A stretch of DNA of 22,746 nucleotides, taken from contig JBHGBB010000039.1 of the NCBI GenBank assembly GCA_041946755.1, forward strand, positions 1 through 22,746, in the 5' to 3' direction. The translations under genes were made by a program, and so were the position numbers. The notes under the pieces are model-generated. The model did not search any database. It had not been told where the DNA came from and worked only from the letters and a program-made list of their open reading frames with translations. This DNA comes from JBHGBB01 sp041946755. Its GTDB lineage: Bacteria; UBP4; UBA4092; JAOAEQ01. Positions 14,611 through 20,903 of this stretch are shown here, one piece after another. The first letter of the stretch is position 1, and the number at the start of each line of letters is the position of its first letter.

Positions 14611-15864
14611 TTATTGCTGATATATTTCGTAGCGGACTTGTTTGGCGAGTTCCACCCATTTAGCTAACCGGCTAGGATCGTTCTGCACGGTATGGGTATC
14701 TTTGAGTATCACTTCCAGGACGCAACCATATTCTTTCGCCAGTTGCATTACCTGTTTTAGCGATTCCCGAATTGCAGCTTCATCGAAGGTAAACGCGGCT
14801 AACGGCGATGGGTTCGGTTTATAAGAATAGATAAATTTATCCTGCAACTCTATCGCGGCAGCGGTGATATCCGTCCAGGGAGAAACTGAAACGCGACGCA
14901 ACCGCGGGATTTGTTTAATCAGTTCGAATTTATCATGGACCGGTTCGCAGCAGCCATAACAATTTAATCCGAACCGGGATAATATCGGAATAGTATATTG
15001 CAGAAAGAACTTGTTGAACATTTCCGGGGAGACTCCGACTAACTCCTGCGCTTCAGCGAACCCCCAGATATCCTGGCATCGAATCTGTTCCGGGTTATAA
15101 CCTGCTGCCGGTAATTCATCGGTATACCCTACCCCACCGGAGCCGACATAATCATCCTGATTGTTTAAACTCAGATAGTTATTCGATTCGAGATAGGTTA
15201 ACCATTCCATCACCTCGGCGGTTAACCGCGAGATCAGGTCATGCAGCCAAGCCGGATTATCATGCATATCCAGCATAATCTGCTCTAATCCCCGCAGATA
15301 AATCGCTTTCTGGAAAACTCCCAGCGACCACCAGAACGAACCGCGAATCCGGACTTCAAGAATATCACCGAATATATCTTGCGCTAAAGATAGCTGCTCT
15401 TTAGTTTCCGGTTCATCAACTTCAAGTTTAACCGGTTTAAGTTTCTTGATATCATCGAGATTCTGCAACGGCGGAGTCCATTTAAACGACCCGAGGGTAT
15501 CTACCCGGTCGAAGGGAATATCGAACCCGCAATCAGTGAACTTATGCACCCAGTTCAGATTGAATACCGGGTCGATAACCCAATCATCTTCCAGGGTTTC
15601 AGCGGTATAAATAGTGGCTCTTAATTTCCATTCCCAATCTTTTAAGAGCGGTTGGGAAGTGGTCATGGTTTCGGTTGGCAGACATTCCCGCCACGCGCCT
15701 TCCGGGAAACATAATATCATCGGTTTAGCTAAATACAGCCGGTTATGGGCAATCCAATCCCGCCGTTTTTGCGCCATGTCCGGTTGGGCTGAGAGCATCT
15801 GGACATATTTGGCTAACCCGCGAAGAGTATCTCTATCCTGTTTACTAACCGAATATTTGCCCAT
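14611..15864 (-). CDS. Uroporphyrinogen-decarboxylase-fold protein, possible corrinoid methyltransferase
   Basis: The 417-residue product belongs to the URO-D superfamily, whose members include heme-pathway HemE and zinc-dependent methylcobamide methyltransferases of the MtaA/CmuA type. I chose ATG 15864, with AGGTG just upstream, over the in-frame GTG at 15870 that overlaps that site. The C-terminal half carries NCYGCCEPVHDKFELIKQ (301-318), LRRVSVSPWTDI (322-333), SYKPNPSPLA (347-356) and GCVLEVILKDTHTV (380-393), characteristic of a non-HemE branch common in environmental genomes. Cys305/Cys306 and Cys381 are candidate zinc ligands by analogy with MtaA. It lacks the N-terminal arginine-rich substrate signature of true HemE, so heme synthesis is unlikely. 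A 26-bp perfect palindrome lies 27 bp upstream of the start. A MetH-activation-domain protein is encoded two genes downstream, which supports a methyl-transfer role. Substrate is unknown. Confidence 0.8.
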   Translation of the reverse strand: MGKYSVSKQDRDTLRGLAKYVQMLSAQPDMAQKRRDWIAHNRLYLAKPMILCFPEGAWRECLPTETMTTSQPLLKDWEWKLRATIYTAETLEDDWVIDPVFNLNWVHKFTDCGFDIPFDRVDTLGSFKWTPPLQNLDDIKKLKPVKLEVDEPETKEQLSLAQDIFGDILEVRIRGSFWWSLGVFQKAIYLRGLEQIMLDMHDNPAWLHDLISRLTAEVMEWLTYLESNNYLSLNNQDDYVGSGGVGYTDELPAAGYNPEQIRCQDIWGFAEAQELVGVSPEMFNKFFLQYTIPILSRFGLNCYGCCEPVHDKFELIKQIPRLRRVSVSPWTDITAAAIELQDKFIYSYKPNPSPLAAFTFDEAAIRESLKQVMQLAKEYGCVLEVILKDTHTVQNDPSRLAKWVELAKQVRYEIYQQ

Positions 15865-15890
15865 AATCACCTATTTTATAGTGGAGTTGC

Positions 15891-15916
15891 ACCGAACGAG
15901 ATCGATCTCGTTCGGT
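15891..15916. promoter_or_regulatory. Perfect 26-bp palindrome upstream of the URO-D-fold gene
   Basis: Arms ACCGAACGAGATC (15891-15903) and GATCTCGTTCGGT (15904-15916) are exact reverse complements with no spacer. The element lies 27 bp before ATG 15864. No T-run follows on the - strand, so an operator or a leader hairpin is more likely than a terminator. Confidence 0.65.
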
Positions 15917-16042
15917 CTTACTACCTAATAAGCTGAGTTCGTTGAAGCTTGTGTTTTATCGATGGATAGGAATAAAATCTAGCTATTATCTGAGATTATA
16001 TACCAATAATACCTTGTATCTACTCTTTTATGGTTATAGAAA
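15917..16042. other. Spacer leading into the hairpin array, nothing recognised
   Basis: Part of a 377-bp gene-free stretch (15865-16241). Apart from the palindrome on its left and the hairpin array on its right, I see no gene. The TTTATGGTTATA at 16027-16038 is shared with the spacer at 1991-2002. Confidence 0.5.
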
Positions 16043-16233
16043 AAGTAGTTTCCCTAATAGAGAATCTGCTTAACCCAAATGATATCAATATCGAATCAGT
16101 TTCCCTATTAGGGATTCTGATTTTAATGGATAATCTAAAATGAATATTGAAAAAGCAAAGTCGCAAAATACGACTTTGCTTAACTCTAATGAAATCAATA
16201 GAAAAGCAGTTTTTCTATTAGAAAAACTGCTTT
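16043..16233. repeat. Tandem array of four hairpins with repeated linkers
   Basis: H1 (16043-16071) has imperfect AAGTAG/CTGCTT arms with an inner TTC/GAA helix. H2 (16094-16122) has AATCAG/CTGATT outer arms and an inner TCCCT/AGGGA helix. H3 (16153-16181) has perfect 11-bp arms AAGCAAAGTCG/CGACTTTGCTT. H4 (16203-16233) has perfect 13-bp arms AAAGCAGTTTTTC/GAAAAACTGCTTT. The linkers after H1 and H3 match as GCTTAAC....AATGA.ATCAATA. On the - strand, H4 and H3 are each followed by short T-runs, so they could terminate the gene at 16242-16727. Confidence 0.75.
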
Positions 16234-16241
16234 AAGACTAC

Positions 16242-16727
16242 CTACTGACTAAATTGAAGAATACAGCATTCTCCACCTTTGCAGAGTTGGATTTGATACC
16301 CAAACGTTATCTTCTCTCCGAATTCTTTAGCGAAAACTTTAAATTCAGTTGAACATATCCGATCATCATACCCTTTAAACAAGTTCTCTCTCCCCGACTT
16401 AACCCGTAACTCATACCAGGGACATGAACTAATCTTAACCAGGAATCCGGAATTATCGGGTAACGGTTCGGTATTAAACTTAAACCCATCCAATTCCAAC
16501 TTTTTACTGAAACATTCTTTTAATGCTTCCATCCCTTTATCCAGATTCAGCATTTGTTGCAATAATCTCGCCTGGATTTTTGGAATAACTTTCCAGACTT
16601 CGGTATCAATCTCCATTGCGGTCTCGAACCCGAACTTCTCTTCGGCCTTAACAAACCATAATCCATCAACGGTCTTATAACTCCGATGATAATATTCAGT
16701 GATTTGCTCTTGCGTTAAGTCTGACAT
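16242..16727 (-). CDS. Conserved small protein with six cysteines, function unassigned
   Basis: A 161-residue soluble protein with no signal peptide or membrane segment. It starts MSDLTQEQITEYYHRSYKTVDGLWF, followed by EIDTEVWKVIPKIQARLLQQM. These phrases recall a conserved family I associate tentatively with DUF6125 and, in its C-terminal half, with L-2-amino-thiazoline-4-carboxylic-acid-hydrolase-like proteins; neither is certain. Cysteines at 72, 102 (SSCPWYE), 125 (RICSTEF), 149, 154 and 155 (CKGGECC) could bind a metal or a small thiol ligand. The Shine-Dalgarno AGAGGA on the - strand supports the start. Tandem hairpins immediately downstream (16043-16233) probably serve as terminators. 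The next gene upstream, a WG-repeat protein, is 137 bp away. The enzymatic role is not known. Confidence 0.7.
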   Translation of the reverse strand: MSDLTQEQITEYYHRSYKTVDGLWFVKAEEKFGFETAMEIDTEVWKVIPKIQARLLQQMLNLDKGMEALKECFSKKLELDGFKFNTEPLPDNSGFLVKISSCPWYELRVKSGRENLFKGYDDRICSTEFKVFAKEFGEKITFGYQIQLCKGGECCILQFSQ

Positions 16728-16808
16728 AAATAAATCCTCTGCGAGTTAGGTCTTCTTCGCGTTCCTACGGTCCGATTCAACCGTAAATTTATAAACCCCG
16801 ATTTTGTC

Positions 16809-16832
16809 GGGATAAAGCTAAATGCTTATCCC
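16809..16832 (-). terminator. Hairpin after the WG-repeat gene, possible terminator
   Basis: On the - strand GGGATAAGC, loop ATTTA, GCTTTATCCC, with one bulged base; bases 16809-16832. A second small hairpin CCCGA-TTTTG-TCGGG (16797-16811, + strand reading) overlaps it. No T-run follows, so the call is weak. Confidence 0.35.
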
Positions 16833-16864
16833 GTTAAACGGAGCTAAATTTGAAATGAGTACAT

Positions 16865-17980
16865 CTATTCATGCGGTTCCCAAATATATTTCCCGGTTTT
16901 ATCGATATATCCCCATTTCCCAGCGACTCTAACTGCAGCTATACCATCAGTAAAATCGCCTGCTCTTTCAAATTGGGGTTTGAAAACATAGGTTCCGGTT
17001 TTATCAATAAACCCAACTGTTATGACAACATTAACTCGCGCTAATCCATCAGAGAAATTATACGCATTATCAAACTTCGGTTCTACCACATATTTTCCGG
17101 TCTGATTAATATATCCATACTTCTGATTGAGATAGATTACCGCGAATCCATTACAGAAATCCCAAGCATTATCAAACTGCGGGATAACTATATACTTCCC
17201 CGCCCTATCAATATACCCATACTTCTCACCGAGCTTAACCAGTGCCAACCCTTCAGAAAAATTTCGCGCCCAATCAAATTGCGGCTGGATAACCATTTTC
17301 CCAGTCGTATCAATATATCCCCATTTCCCACCGGTAACAACTCCACCAACCTTTTGTCCTCCGATATTGACACATGCTATACCTTGAGAGAACCCCCAAA
17401 CACTATCAAACTGCGGTAGAATAACCATTTTCCCGGTCCGGTCGATATATCCCCATTTTCCATTGAGTTCTACTCCAGTCAATCCTTCAGAAAAATGAAT
17501 CCCCATAGTATACTTAAGCGGTACAACCACCTTACCTTTTTTATTTATATATCCGTATTGACCGTTCTTACCCACCATCGCCAATCCTTCAGAAAAAGAA
17601 TCGGCATATTCATATCGCGGTGATATAACCATCTTGATACTGGGGTTAATATATCCCCAGAGATGATTTATTCTAACTGCAGCGCGCGCTTCATTAAAAT
17701 CTCTTACTTCAGTAAATTTTGGGGGATATAATTGTCCGGTTTCATCAAGATATTGCCATTGGCTGCATTGGTTTATTTTTACTGCAGCCCGACCTTCCTG
17801 AAACGGATATACTTTACTAAACTGCGGAGGGATTATAACCGTTCCGGTCTTATCAATATAGCCAATATTCCTATCGATATTAATCGGATATAAATTACTT
17901 CTTTCGACCGGTTGTTGTTCAGACCAAGCACTGCAAGTTAATATTGTTAAGCAGATGATGAATCCGAATATCCGTTTCAT
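16865..17980 (-). CDS. Secreted WG-repeat protein
   Basis: A 371-residue exported protein made almost entirely of WG repeats (about 32-35 residues). The signal peptide covers about 1-20 (MKRIFGFIICLTILTCSAWS). Repeats follow the pattern (W/Y)GYI(D/N).(T/K)GK.V(I/V).P(Q/K)(F/Y)...  .F(S/N)(E/D)G(L/R)A.V. Nine full copies and a tenth partial one (WGYIDKTGKYIWEPHE) are visible. The fifth carries an insertion (VGGVVTGG), and the first two are the most degenerate. WG-repeat proteins are common in bacteria and their function is usually unknown; a ligand-binding surface role is possible. The - strand Shine-Dalgarno AAGAGG is about 9 bp before ATG. It lies between the six-cysteine protein and the first zinc-ribbon protein, all on one strand, with modest gaps. 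Confidence 0.92.
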   Translation of the reverse strand: MKRIFGFIICLTILTCSAWSEQQPVERSNLYPINIDRNIGYIDKTGTVIIPPQFSKVYPFQEGRAAVKINQCSQWQYLDETGQLYPPKFTEVRDFNEARAAVRINHLWGYINPSIKMVISPRYEYADSFSEGLAMVGKNGQYGYINKKGKVVVPLKYTMGIHFSEGLTGVELNGKWGYIDRTGKMVILPQFDSVWGFSQGIACVNIGGQKVGGVVTGGKWGYIDTTGKMVIQPQFDWARNFSEGLALVKLGEKYGYIDRAGKYIVIPQFDNAWDFCNGFAVIYLNQKYGYINQTGKYVVEPKFDNAYNFSDGLARVNVVITVGFIDKTGTYVFKPQFERAGDFTDGIAAVRVAGKWGYIDKTGKYIWEPHE

Positions 17981-18050
17981 ATTTCTTGCCTCTTATAACC
18001 AAAGATACTCGTCTTCTTTTCTCATTAATCCTTCGACCCTAGTATTCGAT

Positions 18051-18713
18051 TTACATTAACTTAGTTCCGCATTCGCCGCAAAATTTAGCGCCGGCCTGAT
18101 TTTTCGCGCCGCATTTCGGGCATTTCGCCAGGGATAACGGTGCGCCGCAATTATTGCAGAATTTCCCTTCCCCAGCAGGTTTACCGCATTGGGGGCATAA
18201 AGTCTGTTTACTTTCAATCGCTCCGGTAAACACCTGAGTCTGCTGCGCTTTCTCTTTAATATCCTGCACCATCTTATCTGCCCGGGCAGCAGCAACTTCG
18301 ATATTCTCCCGAGGTGCGCAAACGGTACATAACCCCTGCTGTTCATTCCAATCATTTTCGCAAACCCATTTGGTACATTTCGGGCAGCGATGGAAATGCT
18401 CTTTCGCTTCATTCTGCGCTATCGCAAACGCCTCTTCATATTCTTTCCGCCATTCCGGACTCATCCCCTGATATCGTTCTGAAAGAATATCCGCACCGCG
18501 TTCGAACGTATGCCCGGCGCTAGTACCGAGTAATGACCCGCCAAGTGATACCGCTCTCCCTAACCCGCGTAAGAACCCCGCTTTCTTATGCGACTTCGAT
18601 TCGATAAACGTGGTCTTATACCCTTCCCGGCAGATATCGCAATAGAAGGTAAACTGGAACCCCGCTTCAGAACTGTTATCTTCATAATTATCAGTAAAAG
18701 GTTGTAATGCCAT
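18051..18713 (-). CDS. Multi-zinc-ribbon protein, function unknown
   Basis: A 220-residue protein with four likely zinc sites. An N-terminal CDIC (Cys25/28) lies in a strand-rich segment. A RING-like cluster follows, HRCPKCTKWVC (Cys110, 113, 118) and GLCTVC (Cys129, 132). Two C-terminal zinc ribbons are CPQCGKPAGEGKFCNNCG (173-190) and CPKCGAKNQAGAKFCGECG (198-216), of the double-zinc-ribbon type. Between the first two sites is a glycine-rich region, FLRGLGRAVSLGGSLLGTSAG (47-67), that could be membrane-associated or flexible. There is no signal peptide. The - strand Shine-Dalgarno GGGAGG is about 8 bp from ATG. The next upstream gene on this strand also encodes a zinc-ribbon protein. The ribbons suggest protein or nucleic-acid binding, but no function can be assigned. 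Confidence 0.85.
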   Translation of the reverse strand: MALQPFTDNYEDNSSEAGFQFTFYCDICREGYKTTFIESKSHKKAGFLRGLGRAVSLGGSLLGTSAGHTFERGADILSERYQGMSPEWRKEYEEAFAIAQNEAKEHFHRCPKCTKWVCENDWNEQQGLCTVCAPRENIEVAAARADKMVQDIKEKAQQTQVFTGAIESKQTLCPQCGKPAGEGKFCNNCGAPLSLAKCPKCGAKNQAGAKFCGECGTKLM

Positions 18714-18790
18714 ACTCTATTCCTCCCAAAATACTTAAATTAGTTTAGTTAAATAAGATATTATTCCGTTTTAAATCCGAAAAAATACTT

Positions 18791-18875
18791 TAACCGCAGA
18801 GAGCGCAAAGAAGGCGCAAAGATCGCCAAGCATTTCTCTGCGTTCTTAGCGATAACTTAGCGTTCTTTGCGGTTA
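18791..18875. repeat. ACCGCAGAG-type interspersed inverted repeat
   Basis: TAACCGCA (18791-18798) and TGCGGTTA (18868-18875) bound an 85-bp imperfect inverted repeat with internal GCGCAAAG and CTCTGCG words. Sequences of this ACCGCAGAG...CTCTGCGGT style are widespread in bacterial spacers. A partial copy, CACCGCAGAGACGC, lies at 20769-20782. Confidence 0.7.
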
Positions 18876-18880
18876 TGCTT

Positions 18881-18925
18881 CGATATTCGATATTCGGATT
18901 TTAAAAAATATCTGTGAAATCTGTG
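18881..18925. repeat. Short tandem repeats CGATATT and ATCTGTG
   Basis: CGATATT twice (18881-18894) plus a degenerate CGGATTT (18895-18901), then ATCTGTG at 18910-18916 and 18919-18925. The latter matches the GATTACACAG family seen at 2884-2966 when read on the other strand. Confidence 0.55.
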
Positions 18926-18939
18926 GATAATAGGTTTAA

Positions 18940-19263
18940 TTATTTTAATGGTTTCTTACATTTAATACAAGTTTCACTTATCGGCGGCTGCACGGTTTTG
19001 CACTTTTTGCAGATAACTACCAGTTCCTGATTGCATTGGTCGCAATATTCCCCGAAAAAGGTCGGTTTCCCGCAGTTCGGGCAATTGATTTTTAACGATA
19101 CCCCGCAATTACTACATGCCACATAATCTTTCTGAATCGGATTCCGGCATTTCGGGCATCGAAACGAGCCGACCGGATTCTTCTTGCCGCAATATGGACA
19201 AACATTGGCATCTTCCGGAACCAGTTTATCGCAATATTTGCATGGATGTTTATATCCCGGCAT
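18940..19263 (-). CDS. Small protein of four zinc ribbons
   Basis: A 107-residue protein built from eight CxxC knuckles (Cys 8/11, 22/25, 36/39, 50/53, 61/64, 74/77, 85/88, 99/102), i.e. four consecutive zinc ribbons with almost no other sequence. Examples are CPYCGKK, CPNCGKP and CIKCKKP. There is no signal peptide or membrane segment. The - strand Shine-Dalgarno AAGGAGG is 10 bp from ATG. It sits between REP-like element B (upstream) and the ACCGCAGAG repeat (downstream), and between the PH-like protein gene and the larger zinc-ribbon gene. The array suggests a scaffold or nucleic-acid/protein-binding role. I do not recognise a specific family beyond generic double-zinc-ribbon proteins. Confidence 0.85.
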   Translation of the reverse strand: MPGYKHPCKYCDKLVPEDANVCPYCGKKNPVGSFRCPKCRNPIQKDYVACSNCGVSLKINCPNCGKPTFFGEYCDQCNQELVVICKKCKTVQPPISETCIKCKKPLK

Positions 19264-19291
19264 AAAATAATAGCCTCCTTGAAATCCTATG

Positions 19292-19387
19292 GTAGGGGCG
19301 AGGTTACCTCGCCCTATTTTTCGGGCAGGGAAACCCTGCCCCTACTTTTGCAATATCTAGTTCCGGGCGGGGTAATCCCGCCCCTAC
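19292..19387. repeat. REP/BIME-like element B: three GTAG/CTAC-capped hairpins
   Basis: GTAG (19292-19295) caps GGGCGAGG-TTA-CCTCGCCC (19296-19314). Then GGGCAGGG-AAA-CCCTGCCC (19323-19341) is followed by CTAC (19342-19345). A third hairpin, GGGCGGG-GTAAT-CCCGCCC (19365-19383), is followed by CTAC (19384-19387). The first is in the forward orientation and the other two are inverted. Confidence 0.8.
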
Positions 19388-19398
19388 TCTAGATTAAC

Positions 19399-20745
19399 TT
19401 ATTTTTTCCATTTTATCGAATCATCGGCAGTCGAGATATTAAACTGTAATAACTCCTTGATATCTTGCTGCCATTGTTCAGGAGTAGCATGGATCACCCG
19501 GCCGATGAATAGGTCTCGCAGGTTTCTTAATCCCGCTAATTTCTGGACTGCAAAATAATATCTGATATTCTCCGGTGCCGATAACCGGTCTTCAGAGAAA
19601 TAGACCGGCTCTCTCCGGAAATTTATCTCCCGCATACTGCGGTTGATTTGGCTGATAAACCGAGTAGTCAGGTCTTGTAACTGATCGATATTCTGATATT
19701 TCGAATATTCTTGCCGGCCGGTTAATCGGAAGAAATAAGTCGCTTTCCCGCTGGTTTCCGGGTCCAGTTCCTCTTCCGGCTCCGCGGTATTGATATCAAC
19801 CGATTCCATCGCTATCGCATTCCCCGGATCGGATTTATTGAGACTATAGATCGGAAATAATATCCAGAGATATTCTCCGGTTAAATCGCCTAACAATCCC
19901 CGTTTGATTCCAATCGCGATATCTTCCGGCTGGGATATCGATTTCAGATATTCATAATTCTCTTTAATCCCGGCAGATGCGATTCTCTTTTCCAACTGAA
20001 CCCAGATTTGAGGTGAAATCGCATCCAAATCGCGCTTTTTAGCCGCTTTCCCTTCCCGCATCAATTTCGCTGCTTGCCGCAGCTTTGATGGATCGAGTTG
20101 CGATATGATTTCTTTTAAAAACGTCTGGACTTGCTGAATCAGGGCATTCATCGCGTCAGCCATCGCCTTTTTAAACGGCTCGAACTCTTTCCCCAATTTC
20201 GCAATAACATATTTATGTTTATCTTCGATATCGATAATAATCTTATAATCTTCATCATGGATATCAACGATATCACTATACATAATCCGAATTAATTCGG
20301 TTTGTTCCGGCATCAGAACTAATGCGGTCTCATATAATCGAGGTTCGCATACCCCTTGCTGAACAATCGTTCCCGATTCATCGCAATAAACGAATTCCGA
20401 TTCTATGCCCGCTTTTTTAACCGATTCGTTCATCAGCATATCTTTTAAAAGCAGTTCATTCCGGAGTTTGATGAGAAGCTTCAAGAAATCTTCATACTTA
20501 TATCCGAGTTCGGATATATGGAACTTCTCTTTCGAAACCAGAATCAGGTCGATGGTATAATCTAGCGGAATTATATTAAGTATATCCCGGTATGAAATGT
20601 AAAGAGTATCTTTATATTGCGGGAGGAAAGTAAGATGTTCCGGGTCGAGGGTAGCTTGCGCTTCCCCTCGTTCAGACTCAGTACCGGATTTATCATAGAG
20701 GATATAATTTAACTGGCATTCGAGTAACGGAGCAGTATTTTCCAT
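19399..20745 (-). CDS. Protein with duplicated PH-like modules, function unknown
   Basis: A 448-residue cytoplasmic protein. I chose ATG 20745 because AGGAGA lies about 7 bp upstream; a further ATG at 20766 would place that site inside the gene. Residues 11-98 and 114-203 are an internal duplication. Matching landmarks are ILYDKSGT/FVYCDESGT, LYISYRDILNI/IRIMYSDIVDI, DYTIDLIL/DYKIIIDI and KFHISELGYKYEDF/KYVIAKLGKEFEPF. The strand pattern followed by a helix suggests PH- or GRAM-like modules, which is inference. A basic helical linker (220-245) leads to a third region (about 270-435) containing KRGLLGDLTGEYLWILFPIY and a helical RFISQINRSMREI. No catalytic motif is visible. Two zinc-ribbon genes follow on the same strand. 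REP-like elements flank it on both sides. Confidence 0.8.
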   Translation of the reverse strand: MENTAPLLECQLNYILYDKSGTESERGEAQATLDPEHLTFLPQYKDTLYISYRDILNIIPLDYTIDLILVSKEKFHISELGYKYEDFLKLLIKLRNELLLKDMLMNESVKKAGIESEFVYCDESGTIVQQGVCEPRLYETALVLMPEQTELIRIMYSDIVDIHDEDYKIIIDIEDKHKYVIAKLGKEFEPFKKAMADAMNALIQQVQTFLKEIISQLDPSKLRQAAKLMREGKAAKKRDLDAISPQIWVQLEKRIASAGIKENYEYLKSISQPEDIAIGIKRGLLGDLTGEYLWILFPIYSLNKSDPGNAIAMESVDINTAEPEEELDPETSGKATYFFRLTGRQEYSKYQNIDQLQDLTTRFISQINRSMREINFRREPVYFSEDRLSAPENIRYYFAVQKLAGLRNLRDLFIGRVIHATPEQWQQDIKELLQFNISTADDSIKWKK

Positions 20746-20768
20746 AGAATATCTCCTAAAAACCATTC

Positions 20769-20841
20769 ACCGCAGAGACGCTAGGTAGGGGCGAAGCATG
20801 CTTCGCCCGAATTACCGGGCGAGTCATTGACTCGCCCCTAC
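20769..20841. repeat. REP/BIME-like element C abutting a partial ACCGCAGAG repeat
   Basis: CACCGCAGAGACGC (20769-20782) is followed at once by GTAG (20785-20788) capping the perfect 20-bp palindrome with arms GGGCGAAGCA/TGCTTCGCCC (20789-20808). After 8 bp, GGGCGAGTC-ATT-GACTCGCCC (20817-20837) is followed by CTAC (20838-20841). The 3' flank CTACTCTAG is shared with element B. Confidence 0.8.
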
Positions 20842-20903
20842 TCTAGAAACGGCTAACTCTATCAAGGTTTCAATTTTGCATTATACATTGCTAATTGATA
20901 ATT

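Noticed and set aside
14611..15864. hemE, uroporphyrinogen decarboxylase of heme synthesis
   Set aside because: The N-terminal arginine-rich signature of HemE is absent, the protein is longer than HemE, and no other heme genes are nearby. It fits the non-HemE branch of the fold better.
16043..16233. CRISPR array
   Set aside because: The units are hairpins with differing stems and partly conserved linkers, not identical repeats separated by unique spacers of constant length, and no cas genes are present.
12321..20841. Insertion sequence or MITE with a transposase in this window
   Set aside because: No transposase-like protein is encoded here. The elements are short hairpins only, so any mobilising enzyme would have to act from elsewhere.
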